Made by a program: the position numbers and the translations under genes
Assembly (NCBI RefSeq): GCF_009907385.1
Contig: NZ_JAAATR010000010.1
Location: 1-64,000, forward strand
Reading direction: 5' to 3'
Source: Atlantibacter hermannii
Lineage (GTDB): Bacteria > Pseudomonadota > Gammaproteobacteria > Enterobacterales > Enterobacteriaceae
DNA length: 64,000 bases
In this document: one piece after another, positions 48,327 through 58,666 of the stretch
Numbering within the stretch: position 1 is the first letter of the stretch
Layout of the letters: each line of letters opens with the position of its first letter
Notes under the pieces: generated by a model
The model's input: the letters and a program-made list of their open reading frames with translations, nothing else
Told to the model about the DNA's origin: nothing
The model's database searches: none

Positions 48327-50489
48327 ATGGACGTTTCTTACCTGCTTGATGGCCTCAATGATAAACAGCGCGACGCCGTCGCAGCGCCGCGCACCAATAT
48401 GCTGGTGCTGGCGGGCGCGGGCAGCGGTAAGACGCGTGTGCTGGTTCACCGTATCGCCTGGCTGATGATGGTGGAAAACGCGTCGCCGTATTCAATTATG
48501 GCGGTGACCTTTACCAACAAAGCGGCGGCGGAAATGCGTCACCGTATCGGCCAGATTATGGGCTCCAGCCAGGGCGGCATGTGGGTAGGGACGTTCCACG
48601 GTCTGGCGCACCGTCTGTTGCGTGCGCACCATATGGATGCCGGCTTGCCGCAGGATTTCCAGATCCTCGACAGCGAGGACCAGTTGCGCCTGCTGAAGCG
48701 CCTGATCAAGGCGATGAATCTGGACGAGAAGCAGTGGCCGCCGCGTCAGGCAATGTGGTTTATCAACGGCAAAAAAGACGAAGGGCTGCGCCCGCACCAT
48801 ATCCAGAGCTACGGCAACCCGGTCGAGCAGACCTGGCAGAAAGTGTATCAGGCCTATCAGGAAGCGTGCGATCGCGCCGGCCTGGTGGACTTCGCGGAAC
48901 TGTTGCTGCGCGCTCACGAGCTGTGGCTCAACAAGCCGCATATCCTTAACCACTATCGCGAACGCTTTACCAATATTCTGGTGGACGAGTTCCAGGATAC
49001 CAACAGCATTCAGTACGCGTGGATCCGCATTCTGGCGGGCGACACCGGCAAAGTGATGATCGTGGGCGATGATGACCAGTCGATCTATGGCTGGCGTGGG
49101 GCACAGGTCGAGAATATCCAGCGCTTCCTGAATGACTTCCCCGGCGCGGAAACCATCCGCCTGGAGCAGAACTATCGTTCTACCAACAATATCCTTAACG
49201 CCGCCAACGCCTTGATTTCCAATAATGCCGGGCGTCTCGGCAAAAATCTCTGGACCGACGGCAGCGACGGCGAGCCGATTTCTCTTTACTGCGCCTTTAA
49301 CGAGCTGGATGAAGCGCGTTTTGTGGTAAACCGCATTAAAACCTGGCAGGAAAGCGGCGGCGCGCTGGAAAAATGCGCCATCCTCTATCGCAGCAACGCC
49401 CAGTCGCGCGTGCTGGAAGAGGCGCTGTTGCAGGCCAGCATGCCGTACCGTATTTACGGAGGGATGCGATTCTTCGAACGCCAGGAAATTAAAGACGCGC
49501 TCTCTTATTTACGGCTGATCGCTAACCGCAACGATGATGCGGCGTTTGAACGCGTGGTGAATACGCCAACGCGCGGCATCGGCGATCGTACTCTCGATGT
49601 GGTGCGCCAGACTTCGCGCGATCATCAGCTTACGCTGTGGCAGGCCAGCCGCCAGTTGTTGCAGGAAAAAGCGCTGGCCGGTCGCGCCGCCAGTGCGTTG
49701 CAGCGCTTCCATGAACTGATCGACGCGCTGGCGCATGAAACCGCCGACATGCCGCTCCACGTGCAAACTGACCGGGTGATTAAAGATTCCGGCCTGTGGA
49801 TGATGTACGAGCAGGAGAAAGGCGAGAAAGGCCAGACCCGTATCGAAAACTTAGAGGAACTGGTGACGGCGACGCGTCAGTTCAGCTACAACGAAGAAGA
49901 CGAAGATCTCATGCCGCTGCAGGCGTTTTTGTCCCATGCGGCGCTGGAAGCAGGCGAAGGGCAGGCGGATACCTGGCAGGACGCGGTCCAGCTGATGACC
50001 CTGCACTCCGCCAAAGGGCTGGAGTTCCCGCAGGTGTTTATTGTCGGCATGGAAGAGGGCATGTTCCCGAGCCAGATGTCGCTGGATGAAGGCGGGCGTC
50101 TGGAAGAAGAGCGCCGTCTTGCCTACGTTGGCGTAACCCGCGCGATGCAGAAACTGACCATCACCTATGCTGAGTCGCGTCGTCTGTACGGTAAAGAGAC
50201 CTATCATCGTCCGTCGCGGTTTATCGGCGAACTGCCGGAAGCCTGTATTGAAGAGGTGCGTTTGCGCGCCAGTATCAGCCGCCCGGTGAGCCATCAGCGC
50301 ATGGGTACGCCGATGGCGGAAAATGATTCCGGGTTTAAGCTGGGCCAGCGGGTGCGCCATGCCAAATTCGGCGAAGGCACCATCGTCAACCTCGAAGGCA
50401 GCGGCGAGCACAGCCGCTTGCAGATTGCGTTTCAGGGGCAGGGCATCAAGTGGCTGGTGGCCGCGTATGCGAAGCTGGAAACCGTGTAA
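48327..50489 (+). CDS. uvrD: UvrD, DNA helicase II
   Basis: A superfamily 1A 3'-5' helicase that removes the excised oligonucleotide in nucleotide excision repair, acts in mismatch repair and dismantles RecA filaments. From ATG 48327 it has 720 residues, the E. coli length. Walker A GAGSGKT is at 30-36; then TFTNKAAAEM, ILVDEFQDTN near 215, [13 protein letters not shown] near 245, QNYRST near 283, and VQLMTLHSAKGLEF near 555. The C-terminal Tudor-like domain (RHAKFGEGTIVNLEGSGEHS) binds RNA polymerase. A longer frame starting at 48300 has no ribosome site. Confidence 0.97.
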   Translation: MDVSYLLDGLNDKQRDAVAAPRTNMLVLAGAGSGKTRVLVHRIAWLMMVENASPYSIMAVTFTNKAAAEMRHRIGQIMGSSQGGMWVGTFHGLAHRLLRAHHMDAGLPQDFQILDSEDQLRLLKRLIKAMNLDEKQWPPRQAMWFINGKKDEGLRPHHIQSYGNPVEQTWQKVYQAYQEACDRAGLVDFAELLLRAHELWLNKPHILNHYRERFTNILVDEFQDTNSIQYAWIRILAGDTGKVMIVGDDDQSIYGWRGAQVENIQRFLNDFPGAETIRLEQNYRSTNNILNAANALISNNAGRLGKNLWTDGSDGEPISLYCAFNELDEARFVVNRIKTWQESGGALEKCAILYRSNAQSRVLEEALLQASMPYRIYGGMRFFERQEIKDALSYLRLIANRNDDAAFERVVNTPTRGIGDRTLDVVRQTSRDHQLTLWQASRQLLQEKALAGRAASALQRFHELIDALAHETADMPLHVQTDRVIKDSGLWMMYEQEKGEKGQTRIENLEELVTATRQFSYNEEDEDLMPLQAFLSHAALEAGEGQADTWQDAVQLMTLHSAKGLEFPQVFIVGMEEGMFPSQMSLDEGGRLEEERRLAYVGVTRAMQKLTITYAESRRLYGKETYHRPSRFIGELPEACIEEVRLRASISRPVSHQRMGTPMAENDSGFKLGQRVRHAKFGEGTIVNLEGSGEHSRLQIAFQGQGIKWLVAAYAKLETV

Positions 50490-50575
50490 CTTTTAGATAA
50501 ATCGCCCGATTTTTGATTCTTTACTAACCTTAAAGCATAACGGGCGTTTATTATCCGTGGGCGCGCCGTTGCGTG

Positions 50576-50604
50576 TTGACGCTAAATTTTTGCTGGCGTA
50601 ACAT
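50576..50604 (+). promoter_or_regulatory. corA promoter
   Basis: TTGACG (50576-50581) and TAACAT (50599-50604) have the ideal 17-base spacer. The transcript would start near 50611, leaving a leader of about 230 nt before corA. This fits the long regulated corA leader described in Salmonella. Confidence 0.75.
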
Positions 50605-50636
50605 GCGCCCACGATTATGCTAAGAGGACATTCGCC

Positions 50637-50693
50637 TTGGACACACCCAGTAGATGCTGGCTCACCGTCCTGTTCAACAGGAACAACTCCTAA
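50637..50693 (+). CDS. corL: corL-like leader peptide frame (TTG start)
   Basis: AAGAGGA at 50622-50628 is a strong ribosome site eight bases before a TTG, opening an 18-codon frame (M)DTPSRCWLTVLFNRNNS. Its stop TAA forms the first three bases of a perfect hairpin. In Salmonella a short frame, corL, in the corA leader controls Rho termination through its translation. I do not remember its exact sequence, so the match is by position and layout. An ATG frame at 50617 (MLRGHSPWTHPVDAG) is an alternative without a ribosome site. Confidence 0.5.
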   Translation: MDTPSRCWLTVLFNRNNS

Positions 50694-50720
50694 GGCTATC
50701 CTCGTATGCTGATAGCCTTA
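50691..50720 (+). promoter_or_regulatory. Perfect 10-bp hairpin in the corA leader
   Basis: TAAGGCTATC and GATAGCCTTA are exact reverse complements around a ten-base loop. The stem starts on the stop codon of the corL-like frame, so a ribosome terminating there would keep it open. No T run follows, so it acts as an RNA switch element rather than an intrinsic terminator (inference). Confidence 0.65.
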
Positions 50721-50843
50721 GCGGTTGTCAGCGACTGCATTTCTCCCGTCGCGCTGAGTCAGGCTGTTTAATGGTCTGAAACCCCCTTTGTTTCTGTGTG
50801 CCAACCGAACTGTCCAGGATTTTTTGTATTGGGAGTCCCGGTC

Positions 50844-51794
50844 ATGCTGAGCGCATTTCAACTGGAAAACAATCGTCTGTCTCGTCTGGAACTCGACGAG
50901 GCGCAAACCTTAACAAACTCAGTGTGGGTGGATTTGGTCGAACCGGATGACGATGAGCGTCTCCGGGTGCAATCTGAGCTGGGGCAAAGCCTGGCGACAC
51001 GTCCTGAACTGGAAGACATCGAAGCATCCGCGCGTTTTTTTGAAGACGAAGATGGCCTGCACATTCACTCCTTTTTCTTCTTTGAAGATGCCGACGATCA
51101 CGCCGGTAACTCCACCGTGGCGTTCACCATCCGCGATGGCCGCCTGTTTACCCTGCGTGAGCGCGAACTGCCCGCGTTCCGGCTTTACCGTATGCGCGCC
51201 CGCGCGCAGTCCATGACCGACGGTAACGCTTACGAGCTGTTGCTCGACCTGTTCGAAACCAAAATCGAGCAACTGGCGGATGAGATCGAGAACATCTACA
51301 GCGACCTGGAAAAGCTCAGCCGCGTCATTATGGAAGGGCATCAGGGCGATGAATATGATGAAGCGCTGTCAACGCTGGCAGAACTCGAGGACGTGGGCTG
51401 GAAAGTGCGTCTGTGCCTGATGGATACCCAGCGCGCGCTGAATTTTCTGGTGCGTAAAACCCGCTTGCCGGGGGGCCAGCTCGAACAGGCACGCGAGATC
51501 CTGCGCGATATCGAATCGCTGCTGCCGCATAACGAATCGCTGTTTCAGAAGGTGAACTTTTTAATGCAGGCGGCGATGGGTTTTATCAACATCGAGCAGA
51601 ACCGGATCATCAAAATCTTCTCGGTGGTATCCGTGGTGTTCCTGCCGCCGACCCTGGTGGCTTCAAGCTACGGGATGAACTTTGAATTTATGCCGGAACT
51701 GCACTGGAGCTTCGGCTACCCTGCGGCCATCATCGCCATGATGCTCGCAGGGCTGGCGCCGTATCTTTACTTCAAACGCCGCAACTGGCTTTGA
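50844..51794 (+). CDS. corA: CorA, magnesium/cobalt/nickel transporter
   Basis: A pentameric inner-membrane channel and the main Mg2+ uptake route. From ATG 50844 (GGGAG upstream) it has 316 residues, the E. coli/Salmonella length. The large acidic cytoplasmic domain is followed by two C-terminal membrane helices with the pore loop [11 protein letters not shown] (GMN motif) near residues 275-285 and a basic end FKRRNWL. An upstream ATG at 50796 has no family support. It is convergent with rarD. Confidence 0.97.
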   Translation: MLSAFQLENNRLSRLELDEAQTLTNSVWVDLVEPDDDERLRVQSELGQSLATRPELEDIEASARFFEDEDGLHIHSFFFFEDADDHAGNSTVAFTIRDGRLFTLRERELPAFRLYRMRARAQSMTDGNAYELLLDLFETKIEQLADEIENIYSDLEKLSRVIMEGHQGDEYDEALSTLAELEDVGWKVRLCLMDTQRALNFLVRKTRLPGGQLEQAREILRDIESLLPHNESLFQKVNFLMQAAMGFINIEQNRIIKIFSVVSVVFLPPTLVASSYGMNFEFMPELHWSFGYPAAIIAMMLAGLAPYLYFKRRNWL

Positions 51795-51823
51795 CGCTCA
51801 GGCTCTCCTGGCGGCAGGGGAGC

Positions 51824-52720
51824 TTAATTGCCGATGCGCGTTCTGCGCTGCGTATACACCGCATCCATCACGAAAATCGCCAGCGCGACCCAGATAAACG
51901 CAAAGGTAACCATTTTGTCTTTGCCCGGCACTTCGTCGTAAAACACCACCGCCAGCACAAACATCAGCGTCGGACCGATGTACTGGAAAAAGCCCAGCGT
52001 GGAGAGGCGTAAACGCGTGGCGGCAGCGGTAAAGCACAGCAGGGGAATCGTCGTGACAATACCTGCCGCCATCAGCTCGAGATTCAGCGTCAGGGAATTC
52101 GCGCCCATATGGCTGGTTGGGCTGTCGGCAATGCCAAACAGGTAAATCGCGGCGACAGGCAACAGCCACAGCGTTTCGACCAGCATTCCGGTTTGCGCAT
52201 CCACCCTAATCTTTTTACGCAGCAGCCCGTAAAGCGCGAAGCTGAACGCCAGCGCCAGCGCGATGATCGGCAGGGAACCAAAGGTCCAGAGCTGCACCAG
52301 CACGCCGCAGGCGGCCAGGCCGACGGCAACCCACTGCATACGGCGAAAACGTTCGCCGAGGAAAATCATCCCCAGCAGGATATTCACCAGCGGGTTGATA
52401 AAGTAACCCAGGCTGGCTTCCAGCAGATGATGGTTATTCACTGCCCAGATAAAGAGCAGCCAGTTACCGCCGATCAGCACGGCGCTTAACGCCAGTGCGA
52501 ACACTTTCTTCGGCGTCTCGAACAGGCGCTTCAGGCCGCTCCACTGGCGGCTAACAGAAATCAGCGCCACCATAAAGAAGAACGACCAGATGACGCGGTG
52601 AGTCAGGATTTCATCGGCGGGAACGAAGTCGATCAGCTTGAAATACGCCGGGGCTATTCCCCAAATAAAATAAGCGGCAAGGGCGAAAAGAACCCCTTGC
52701 CGCGTCTGTTTTGCATCCAT
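51824..52720 (-). CDS. rarD: RarD, EamA/DMT-family permease
   Basis: The 298-residue inner-membrane protein (E. coli 296) has about ten hydrophobic helices in two EamA-like halves; conserved WGIAPAYFKL, HRVIWSFFFM and GGNWLLFIWAVNNHHLLEASLGYFINPLVN. It is annotated as a chloramphenicol-sensitivity protein from a Pseudomonas relative; the substrate is unknown. It is convergent with corA and lies downstream of yigI on the same strand. Confidence 0.92.
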   Translation of the reverse strand: MDAKQTRQGVLFALAAYFIWGIAPAYFKLIDFVPADEILTHRVIWSFFFMVALISVSRQWSGLKRLFETPKKVFALALSAVLIGGNWLLFIWAVNNHHLLEASLGYFINPLVNILLGMIFLGERFRRMQWVAVGLAACGVLVQLWTFGSLPIIALALAFSFALYGLLRKKIRVDAQTGMLVETLWLLPVAAIYLFGIADSPTSHMGANSLTLNLELMAAGIVTTIPLLCFTAAATRLRLSTLGFFQYIGPTLMFVLAVVFYDEVPGKDKMVTFAFIWVALAIFVMDAVYTQRRTRIGN

Positions 52721-52770
52721 TAGTCACGCCCGTTATCAAAAAGTGAATGCATTTTAACAGCTAATACTAT

Positions 52771-53241
52771 TTAACCAACCATATAGGTTGCTGTCGCGCT
52801 GGCGATATACACCTGCTCTTCGTTATGCAGTTCCACTCGTGCCACGGCGACTTTGTTACCGGCGCGCAGCAGGCTGCTGGTGGCGGTAAAGCGGGTGCCG
52901 CGGCCTGGGCGTAAATAATCGACGCGTAAATCAATGGTTCCCATGCGCGATAAACGCTGGCGCAGCTCTTCTTCGGTAATGGTTTCATGACGGGCCAGGG
53001 TGCTGCCCACGCATACCAGACCGGCCGCGACATCCAGCGCCGACGCGATCACCCCGCCGTGCAGAATGCTTTGCGCCCAGTTTCCGACCATCATCGGCTG
53101 GTTATTAAAGCAAAGCTCCGCATAGTCTTTTTCGTAGCGCATCAGCTCCAGGCCCAGCGTGCGGTTGAACGGCATGTGATAAACAAAAATTTCGCCGACC
53201 AACTGGAGCGCAGCTTCGTTAGTCAAAATTGTAGGGGACAT
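52771..53241 (-). CDS. yigI: YigI, hotdog-fold thioesterase
   Basis: The 156-residue PaaI/HGG-family thioesterase has the signature [16 protein letters not shown] near residues 65-80 and [14 protein letters not shown]. coli YigI is reported as a medium/long-chain acyl-CoA thioesterase supporting beta-oxidation. The start ATG 53241 follows AGGAAGG; an ATG five codons upstream lies over that ribosome site and is rejected. Upstream to pldA there are 170 bases without a gene. Confidence 0.92.
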   Translation of the reverse strand: MSPTILTNEAALQLVGEIFVYHMPFNRTLGLELMRYEKDYAELCFNNQPMMVGNWAQSILHGGVIASALDVAAGLVCVGSTLARHETITEEELRQRLSRMGTIDLRVDYLRPGRGTRFTATSSLLRAGNKVAVARVELHNEEQVYIASATATYMVG

Positions 53242-53411
53242 CGGTTCCTTCCTCATTGGGATTTATTGTTAAATTGTTGTTGATTTTATGCTTATTTTTT
53301 GTTGTTTTCCAGATTCAGAAACCAGGACTAAGCAGTCGATAAATAAAAAGGTAGAATGTAATCCGGATAATAATTCAGCGGTTTTTTGATTTGTTCAGGA
53401 GAACAGGCCAC

Positions 53412-54281
53412 ATGGGCAAATTTCTGGGTTGGGTTGGGGGCGTATGTTTATTGCCGGGGGCGGCGTTAGCGCAGGAAGCCGTTGTTCAGGAAGTGCACGA
53501 TACGCCCGCGGTTCGCGGCAGCATTATCGCGAATATGCTTCAGGAGCACGATAATCCGTTTACGCTTTACCCCTATGAGTCAAATTACCTGATCTACACG
53601 GTCACGGACGATCTGAATAAAGAAGCAATCGAAACCTACAATTGGTCCGATAATGCTCGCAAAGATGAAGTAAAGTTTCAGTTAAGTCTGGCGTTTCCAC
53701 TATGGCGCGGTATCCTCGGGCCTAACTCGGTGTTGGGCGGCTCTTATACCCAGCGCTCATGGTGGCAGCTTTCCAACAGCGGCGAGTCTTCGCCGTTCCG
53801 TGAAACTAACTATGAGCCGCAGGCATTCTTAGGCTTCGCCACCGATTATCATTTTGCCGGCTGGACGCTGCGTGACGTTGAGTTTGGTTACAATCACCAG
53901 TCCAACGGTCGTTCAGACCCGACTTCACGTAGCTGGAACCGAATCTATACCCGCCTGATGGCGCAGAACAACAACTGGCTGGTGGAAGTGAAGCCCTGGT
54001 ACGTGATGGGTAACACCGATGACAACCCGGATATCACCAAATATATGGGTTATTACCAGCTAAAAATCGGTTATCAACTGGGCGAGGCGATCCTGAGTGC
54101 GAAAGGGCAGTACAACTGGAATACCGGTTACGGCGGCGCAGAGCTCGGCTTCAGTTATCCGGTAACGAAGCACGTGCGCCTTTATACTCAGCTGTACAGC
54201 GGTTATGGCGAGTCGCTTATCGACTACAACTTTAACCAAACCCGCTTCGGCGTGGGCGTAATGCTTAACGATCTGTTCTAA
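53412..54281 (+). CDS. pldA: Outer membrane phospholipase A (OMPLA)
   Basis: A 12-stranded beta-barrel calcium-dependent phospholipase, activated by dimerisation when phospholipid reaches the outer leaflet. From ATG 53412 it has 289 residues with signal [20 protein letters not shown] and cleavage before QEA. The catalytic His-Ser-Asn region is [19 protein letters not shown]. The last residue is Phe, as for barrel proteins. The signal peptide differs from E. coli, while the mature part is well conserved. Confidence 0.96.
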   Translation: MGKFLGWVGGVCLLPGAALAQEAVVQEVHDTPAVRGSIIANMLQEHDNPFTLYPYESNYLIYTVTDDLNKEAIETYNWSDNARKDEVKFQLSLAFPLWRGILGPNSVLGGSYTQRSWWQLSNSGESSPFRETNYEPQAFLGFATDYHFAGWTLRDVEFGYNHQSNGRSDPTSRSWNRIYTRLMAQNNNWLVEVKPWYVMGNTDDNPDITKYMGYYQLKIGYQLGEAILSAKGQYNWNTGYGGAELGFSYPVTKHVRLYTQLYSGYGESLIDYNFNQTRFGVGVMLNDLF

Positions 54282-54301
54282 GGGCATTGCAGTTTCCCCC
54301 G

Positions 54302-54330
54302 CAGGCGCTGAAAATAGCGCCTGTTTTATT
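54302..54330 (+). terminator. Terminator between pldA and recQ
   Basis: CAGGCGCT and AGCGCCTG pair around a six-base loop and are followed by GTTTTATTTT. It lies 20 bases after the pldA stop. Confidence 0.75.
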
Positions 54331-54348
54331 TTAAGTGATGGAGTGAGC

Positions 54349-56178
54349 GTGGCGCAGGCAGAAGTAATGAATCAGGAGTCGCTGGCGAAACAGGTTTTGC
54401 AGGAAACCTTCGGCTACCAGCAGTTCCGCCCTGGCCAGGAAACCATCATTAATACCGTGCTGGACGGGCGCGATTGCCTGGTGGTGATGCCGACCGGCGG
54501 CGGGAAATCGCTGTGTTACCAGATCCCGGCGCTGGTGAAAAACGGTTTGACGGTGGTGGTCTCGCCGCTGATTTCACTGATGAAAGATCAGGTTGACCAA
54601 CTGCTGGCCAATGGTGTGGCGGCGGCCTGTCTCAATTCCACACAAACTCGTGAAGAGCAGCAGGCCGTGATGGCAGGTTGCCGTACCGGGCAAATCCGTT
54701 TGCTGTATATCGCCCCTGAGCGCCTGATGCTCGACAATTTCCTCGACCAGCTTACTTTCTGGAATCCGGTGATGTTGGCGGTGGACGAGGCGCACTGTAT
54801 CTCGCAGTGGGGGCACGATTTCCGTCGCGAGTACGCCTTATTAGGCCAGTTGCGCGATCGCTTTCCCAATGTGCCGTTTATGGCGCTCACCGCCACGGCG
54901 GATGAGACGACGCGCCGCGATATCGTGCATCTGCTTGGCCTGCACGATCCCCTGATCCAAATCAGCAGTTTTGACCGACCTAATATCCGCTACATGCTGA
55001 TGGAGAAGTTCAAACCGCTCGATCAACTGATGCGCTATGTGCAGGACCAGCGCGGCAAATCGGGCATCATCTACTGCAACAGCCGGGCGAAGGTCGAAGA
55101 TACCGCCGCGCGTCTGCAAAGCCGGGGCATCAGCGCGGCGGCCTATCACGCCGGGCTGGAAAACAACGTACGTGCCGAGGTGCAGGAGAAATTCCAGCGC
55201 GATGATTTACAAATCGTGGTGGCGACCGTGGCGTTCGGGATGGGTATCAACAAACCGAACGTGCGCTTCGTGGTGCACTTCGACATCCCCCGCAATATCG
55301 AATCCTATTATCAGGAAACAGGCCGCGCCGGGCGTGACGGGCTGCCCGCCGAAGCGATGCTGTTCTACGATCCGGCGGATATGGCCTGGCTGCGCCGCTG
55401 CCTTGAAGAAAAACCCGCAGGGCAACTTCAGGATATCGAGCGCCATAAACTCAACGCCATGGGCGCGTTTGCCGAAGCGCAAACCTGCCGCCGCCTGGTG
55501 CTGCTGAATTACTTTGGTGAAGGACGCCAGGAGCCGTGCGGCAACTGCGATATCTGCCTCGATCCGCCGAAGCAGTACGATGGTTTGCTGGATGCGCGTA
55601 AGGCGCTTTCGACGATTGGACGCGTCAACCAGCGTTTCGGGATGGGCTATGTGGTTGAAGTGCTGCGCGGCGCCAATAACCAGCGGATCCGCGATTTGGG
55701 TCATGACAAATTGCCCGTTTATGGCATCGGCAAAGATCAGAGCCATGAACACTGGGTGAGCATTATTCGCCAGCTCATTCATATGGGATTCGCTACCCAA
55801 AACATCGCTCAGCATTCAGCGTTACAGCTTACTGAAGCGGCACGCCCTGTGTTGCGCGGTGAAGTTGAACTGAAGCTGGCCGTACCGCGCGTTATCGCCC
55901 TGAAACCGCGCGTGGCGCAAAAATCCTATGGCGGTAATTACGATCGCAAGCTGTTCGCTAAACTGCGTAAGCTGCGTAAAGCCATTGCCGATGAAGAAAA
56001 CATTCCGCCCTATGTCGTGTTTAACGACGCCACGCTGATTGAAATGGCCGAGCAAATGCCGCTCAGCCCCAGCGAGATGCTCAGCGTCAACGGCGTGGGG
56101 ATGCGTAAACTGGAGCGCTTCGGAAAAGAGTTTATGGCGCTGATTCGCAGCCATGCGGATGGCGACGATGAAGAGTAG
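54349..56178 (+). CDS. recQ: RecQ, ATP-dependent DNA helicase
   Basis: A superfamily 2 3'-5' helicase of the RecF recombination pathway. From GTG 54349 it has 609 residues, as in E. coli; a GTG two codons earlier overlaps the GGAG ribosome site. Motifs are [10 protein letters not shown] near 21-30, GGGKS at 50-54, DEAH near 146, [10 protein letters not shown] near 320, and zinc cysteines (CRR...CGNCDIC near 380-403). A winged helix and a C-terminal HRDC domain (about 530-605) complete it. It is followed by rhtC. Confidence 0.97.
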   Translation: MAQAEVMNQESLAKQVLQETFGYQQFRPGQETIINTVLDGRDCLVVMPTGGGKSLCYQIPALVKNGLTVVVSPLISLMKDQVDQLLANGVAAACLNSTQTREEQQAVMAGCRTGQIRLLYIAPERLMLDNFLDQLTFWNPVMLAVDEAHCISQWGHDFRREYALLGQLRDRFPNVPFMALTATADETTRRDIVHLLGLHDPLIQISSFDRPNIRYMLMEKFKPLDQLMRYVQDQRGKSGIIYCNSRAKVEDTAARLQSRGISAAAYHAGLENNVRAEVQEKFQRDDLQIVVATVAFGMGINKPNVRFVVHFDIPRNIESYYQETGRAGRDGLPAEAMLFYDPADMAWLRRCLEEKPAGQLQDIERHKLNAMGAFAEAQTCRRLVLLNYFGEGRQEPCGNCDICLDPPKQYDGLLDARKALSTIGRVNQRFGMGYVVEVLRGANNQRIRDLGHDKLPVYGIGKDQSHEHWVSIIRQLIHMGFATQNIAQHSALQLTEAARPVLRGEVELKLAVPRVIALKPRVAQKSYGGNYDRKLFAKLRKLRKAIADEENIPPYVVFNDATLIEMAEQMPLSPSEMLSVNGVGMRKLERFGKEFMALIRSHADGDDEE

Positions 56179-56239
56179 TCAAGGCCAGACAAACATGTCA
56201 GGATAGTTTCTCTCTTTATTGTTTGTCTGCGAGTCAATC

Positions 56240-56860
56240 ATGTTAACGCTTTTCTTTACGGTGGCGCTGGTTCATCTGGTGGCGCTCATGAGTCCCGGCC
56301 CGGATTTCTTCTTTGTCTCTCAAACGGCGGTAAGCCGCTCGCGAAAAGAAGCCATGCTCGGCGTACTGGGCATTACCGCAGGCGTAATGGTCTGGTCCGG
56401 CGTGGCGCTGCTGGGTTTGCACATCATTCTCGAAAAAATGGCCTGGCTGCATAACATCATTATGGTGGGCGGTGGTTTGTATCTGTGCTGGATGGGCTAT
56501 CAGATGCTGCGCGGCGCGATGAAGAAAAGTGACGCCCCTGCCCACGAACCCAAAGTTGAACTGGCGCGCGGCGGACGCAGCTTCCTGAAAGGTCTGCTGA
56601 CGAATCTGGCAAACCCGAAAGCGATTATCTACTTCGGTAGCGTGTTCTCACTGTTTGTTGGCGATAATGTCGGTAGCGGTGAACGCTGGGGCATTTTCCT
56701 GCTGATCGCCCTGGAAACCTTCGCCTGGTTTACCCTGGTCGCCAGCCTGTTCGCCTTACCTGCGATGCGTCGCGGCTACCAGCGAATGGCGAAGTGGATC
56801 GACGGCGTAGCCGGCGCGCTGTTCGCCGGCTTCGGGCTGCATTTGATTATTTCTCGATAA
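56240..56860 (+). CDS. rhtC: RhtC, threonine exporter (LysE family)
   Basis: A 206-residue inner-membrane exporter of the RhtB/LysE family with about six hydrophobic helices. Signature MSPGPDFFFVSQTAVSRSRKEAMLGVLGI is near residues 17-45. E. coli RhtC exports threonine. The ATG 56240 gives the E. coli length. Its stop codon directly abuts that of the convergent paralogue rhtB. Confidence 0.94.
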   Translation: MLTLFFTVALVHLVALMSPGPDFFFVSQTAVSRSRKEAMLGVLGITAGVMVWSGVALLGLHIILEKMAWLHNIIMVGGGLYLCWMGYQMLRGAMKKSDAPAHEPKVELARGGRSFLKGLLTNLANPKAIIYFGSVFSLFVGDNVGSGERWGIFLLIALETFAWFTLVASLFALPAMRRGYQRMAKWIDGVAGALFAGFGLHLIISR

Positions 56861-57481
56861 TTAACCCGGGCGCGCGCTGGCCAGTAGCGCGCCCACCAGC
56901 ATAAACAGCGATCCAAACACCCGGTTCAGCGCCTTCATCTGCCTCGGTCCCTTGATCCACAGCGCGATGCGGGTGGCGAGGGTGGCATAACCAATCATCA
57001 CAATGACATCGACAACAATAGTGGTTACGCCGAGGATCGCGTACTGCACGGTCTGCGGCTGATGCGGCACGATAAATTGCGGAAACAGCGCGGCAAGAAA
57101 CACGATGCTTTTCGGGTTGGTTAAATTCACGAACACCGCGCGCCGGAACAGTTTGCGGCGCGGCTGGCTTTGCGCCAGAGTGTGTAAATCAATTGCGCCA
57201 GCGGCCCGCCACTGCTGAATGCCCAGCCAGATCAGATAGGCCGCGCCCGCCCACTTTAAAATCTCAAAAGCCATCAGGGAGCGGGAAAACAGCGCGCCGA
57301 GGCCCACTCCCACCAGTACAATGTGGATCGCCAGGCCGAGCTGTAGGCCAGTGATGGACGCAACCGCGCCGCGGTAGCCGTGGCTCATCGCCGTACTCAT
57401 GGTGTTGATGGCCCCGGAACCGGGGGAAAGACTGAGGATGATTGTGGTGAGCAGATAGGTACACCACCATTCGAACGACAT
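56861..57481 (-). CDS. rhtB: RhtB, homoserine/homoserine lactone exporter (LysE family)
   Basis: The 206-residue paralogue of RhtC has [29 protein letters not shown] at about 17-45 and five to six helices. E. coli RhtB exports homoserine and its lactone. It is convergent with rhtC with no spacer and is divergent from pldB; about 145 bases separate its start from the pldB start. Confidence 0.94.
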   Translation of the reverse strand: MSFEWWCTYLLTTIILSLSPGSGAINTMSTAMSHGYRGAVASITGLQLGLAIHIVLVGVGLGALFSRSLMAFEILKWAGAAYLIWLGIQQWRAAGAIDLHTLAQSQPRRKLFRRAVFVNLTNPKSIVFLAALFPQFIVPHQPQTVQYAILGVTTIVVDVIVMIGYATLATRIALWIKGPRQMKALNRVFGSLFMLVGALLASARPG

Positions 57482-57626
57482 GGGAAACTCCCTGAATAAG
57501 CGCTTTTATGTCACAATACGCTATACCTTCTATCTTTCAAGTAGCCGACTCGCTGGCCGCGCAAACAAAGCAAGAAGCCGCATTTTTCACAGGTATTCAC
57601 TCCGTAAAGTCAGGGCAGGGCATCCC

Positions 57627-58619
57627 ATGATTGAGCACAAAAATGGATGGTATTCCCGGGAAAAAGCGTTTGCCGCTTTTACCATGGGCCCGCTCACGGC
57701 TTTCTGGCAGCAGCGCGAAGAAGATGAATTTACCGGTGTGGATGGCGTGGCGGTGCGCTTTGTGCGGTTTCGCGCGGCCAACCACGATCGGGTAGTGGTG
57801 ATTTGTCCTGGCCGTATCGAAAGCTACGTCAAATATGCCGAGCTGGCGTGGGATCTGTTCCATTGCGGCTATGATGTATTAATTATCGATCACCGCGGTC
57901 AGGGGCGCTCCGGGCGGATGTTGTCCGATACCCATCGCGGGCACGTGGTGCGCTTTAGCGACTATGTGGACGATCTGGAACTGTTCTGGGAACAGGAAAT
58001 CAGGGACGGCCCGTGGCGCAAGCGCTACGTGCTGGCGCACTCCATGGGCGGCGCGATATCCGCGCTGTTTTTAGAGCGTCGGCCGGACGCGTTTGACGCC
58101 ATCGCCTTCTGCGCGCCGATGTTTGGTATTGTGCTGCGTCTGCCCGACTGGATGGTGCGCCAAATCCTTGACTGGGCGGAAGGTCACCAGCGTATCCGGG
58201 AAGGTTATGCTATTGGCACTGGCCGCTGGCGCGCGTTGCCGTTTGCGATTAACGTGTTGACCCACAGTCGGCAGCGCTATCGCCGCAATCTCCGTTTCTA
58301 CGCCGATGAACCCACGTTGCGCGTAGGCGGGCCGACATACCATTGGGTAAGGGAAGGTATCCTTGCCGGAGAGCAGGTTTTAGCAGGGGCCACTGCGATG
58401 ACCACGCCGACATTGCTTCTCCAGGCAGAAGAAGAACGTGTGGTGGATAACCGCATGCACGATCGCTTCTGTGACATTCGGGCCGCGGCGGGCCATCCCT
58501 GTTGGGGGGATAAACCTTTCGTCATCAACGGTGCGTACCATGAGATCCTGTTTGAAAAGGACGCTATGCGCGCCGAGGCGCTGAATGCCATCGTCGACTT
58601 TTTCGATGCGCATGATTAA
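57627..58619 (+). CDS. pldB: Lysophospholipase L2 PldB
   Basis: An alpha/beta hydrolase of the monoglyceride lipase type on the inner membrane that degrades lysophospholipids (2-acyl lysoPE). From ATG 57627 it has 330 residues (E. coli 340). The nucleophile elbow is AHSMGGA near residue 140; HRGQGRSGR is near 90; the catalytic His is in NGAYHEILFE near the end. An open frame extends 49 codons upstream, but it runs over the rhtB-pldB promoter region and lacks homology. Confidence 0.93.
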   Translation: MIEHKNGWYSREKAFAAFTMGPLTAFWQQREEDEFTGVDGVAVRFVRFRAANHDRVVVICPGRIESYVKYAELAWDLFHCGYDVLIIDHRGQGRSGRMLSDTHRGHVVRFSDYVDDLELFWEQEIRDGPWRKRYVLAHSMGGAISALFLERRPDAFDAIAFCAPMFGIVLRLPDWMVRQILDWAEGHQRIREGYAIGTGRWRALPFAINVLTHSRQRYRRNLRFYADEPTLRVGGPTYHWVREGILAGEQVLAGATAMTTPTLLLQAEEERVVDNRMHDRFCDIRAAAGHPCWGDKPFVINGAYHEILFEKDAMRAEALNAIVDFFDAHD

Positions 58620-58666
58620 TTACTGGCGGTCAGGCCGCCTGTTACCAACCAGAGGTTATTATTTTT

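Noticed and set aside
50796-50843. Upstream in-frame extension of CorA
   Set aside because: ATG 50844 has GGGAG and gives the family length of 316; the extension lies in the regulated leader.
57480-57626. 49-residue N-terminal extension of PldB
   Set aside because: It overlaps the rhtB start and the pldB control region, and has no similarity to PldB.
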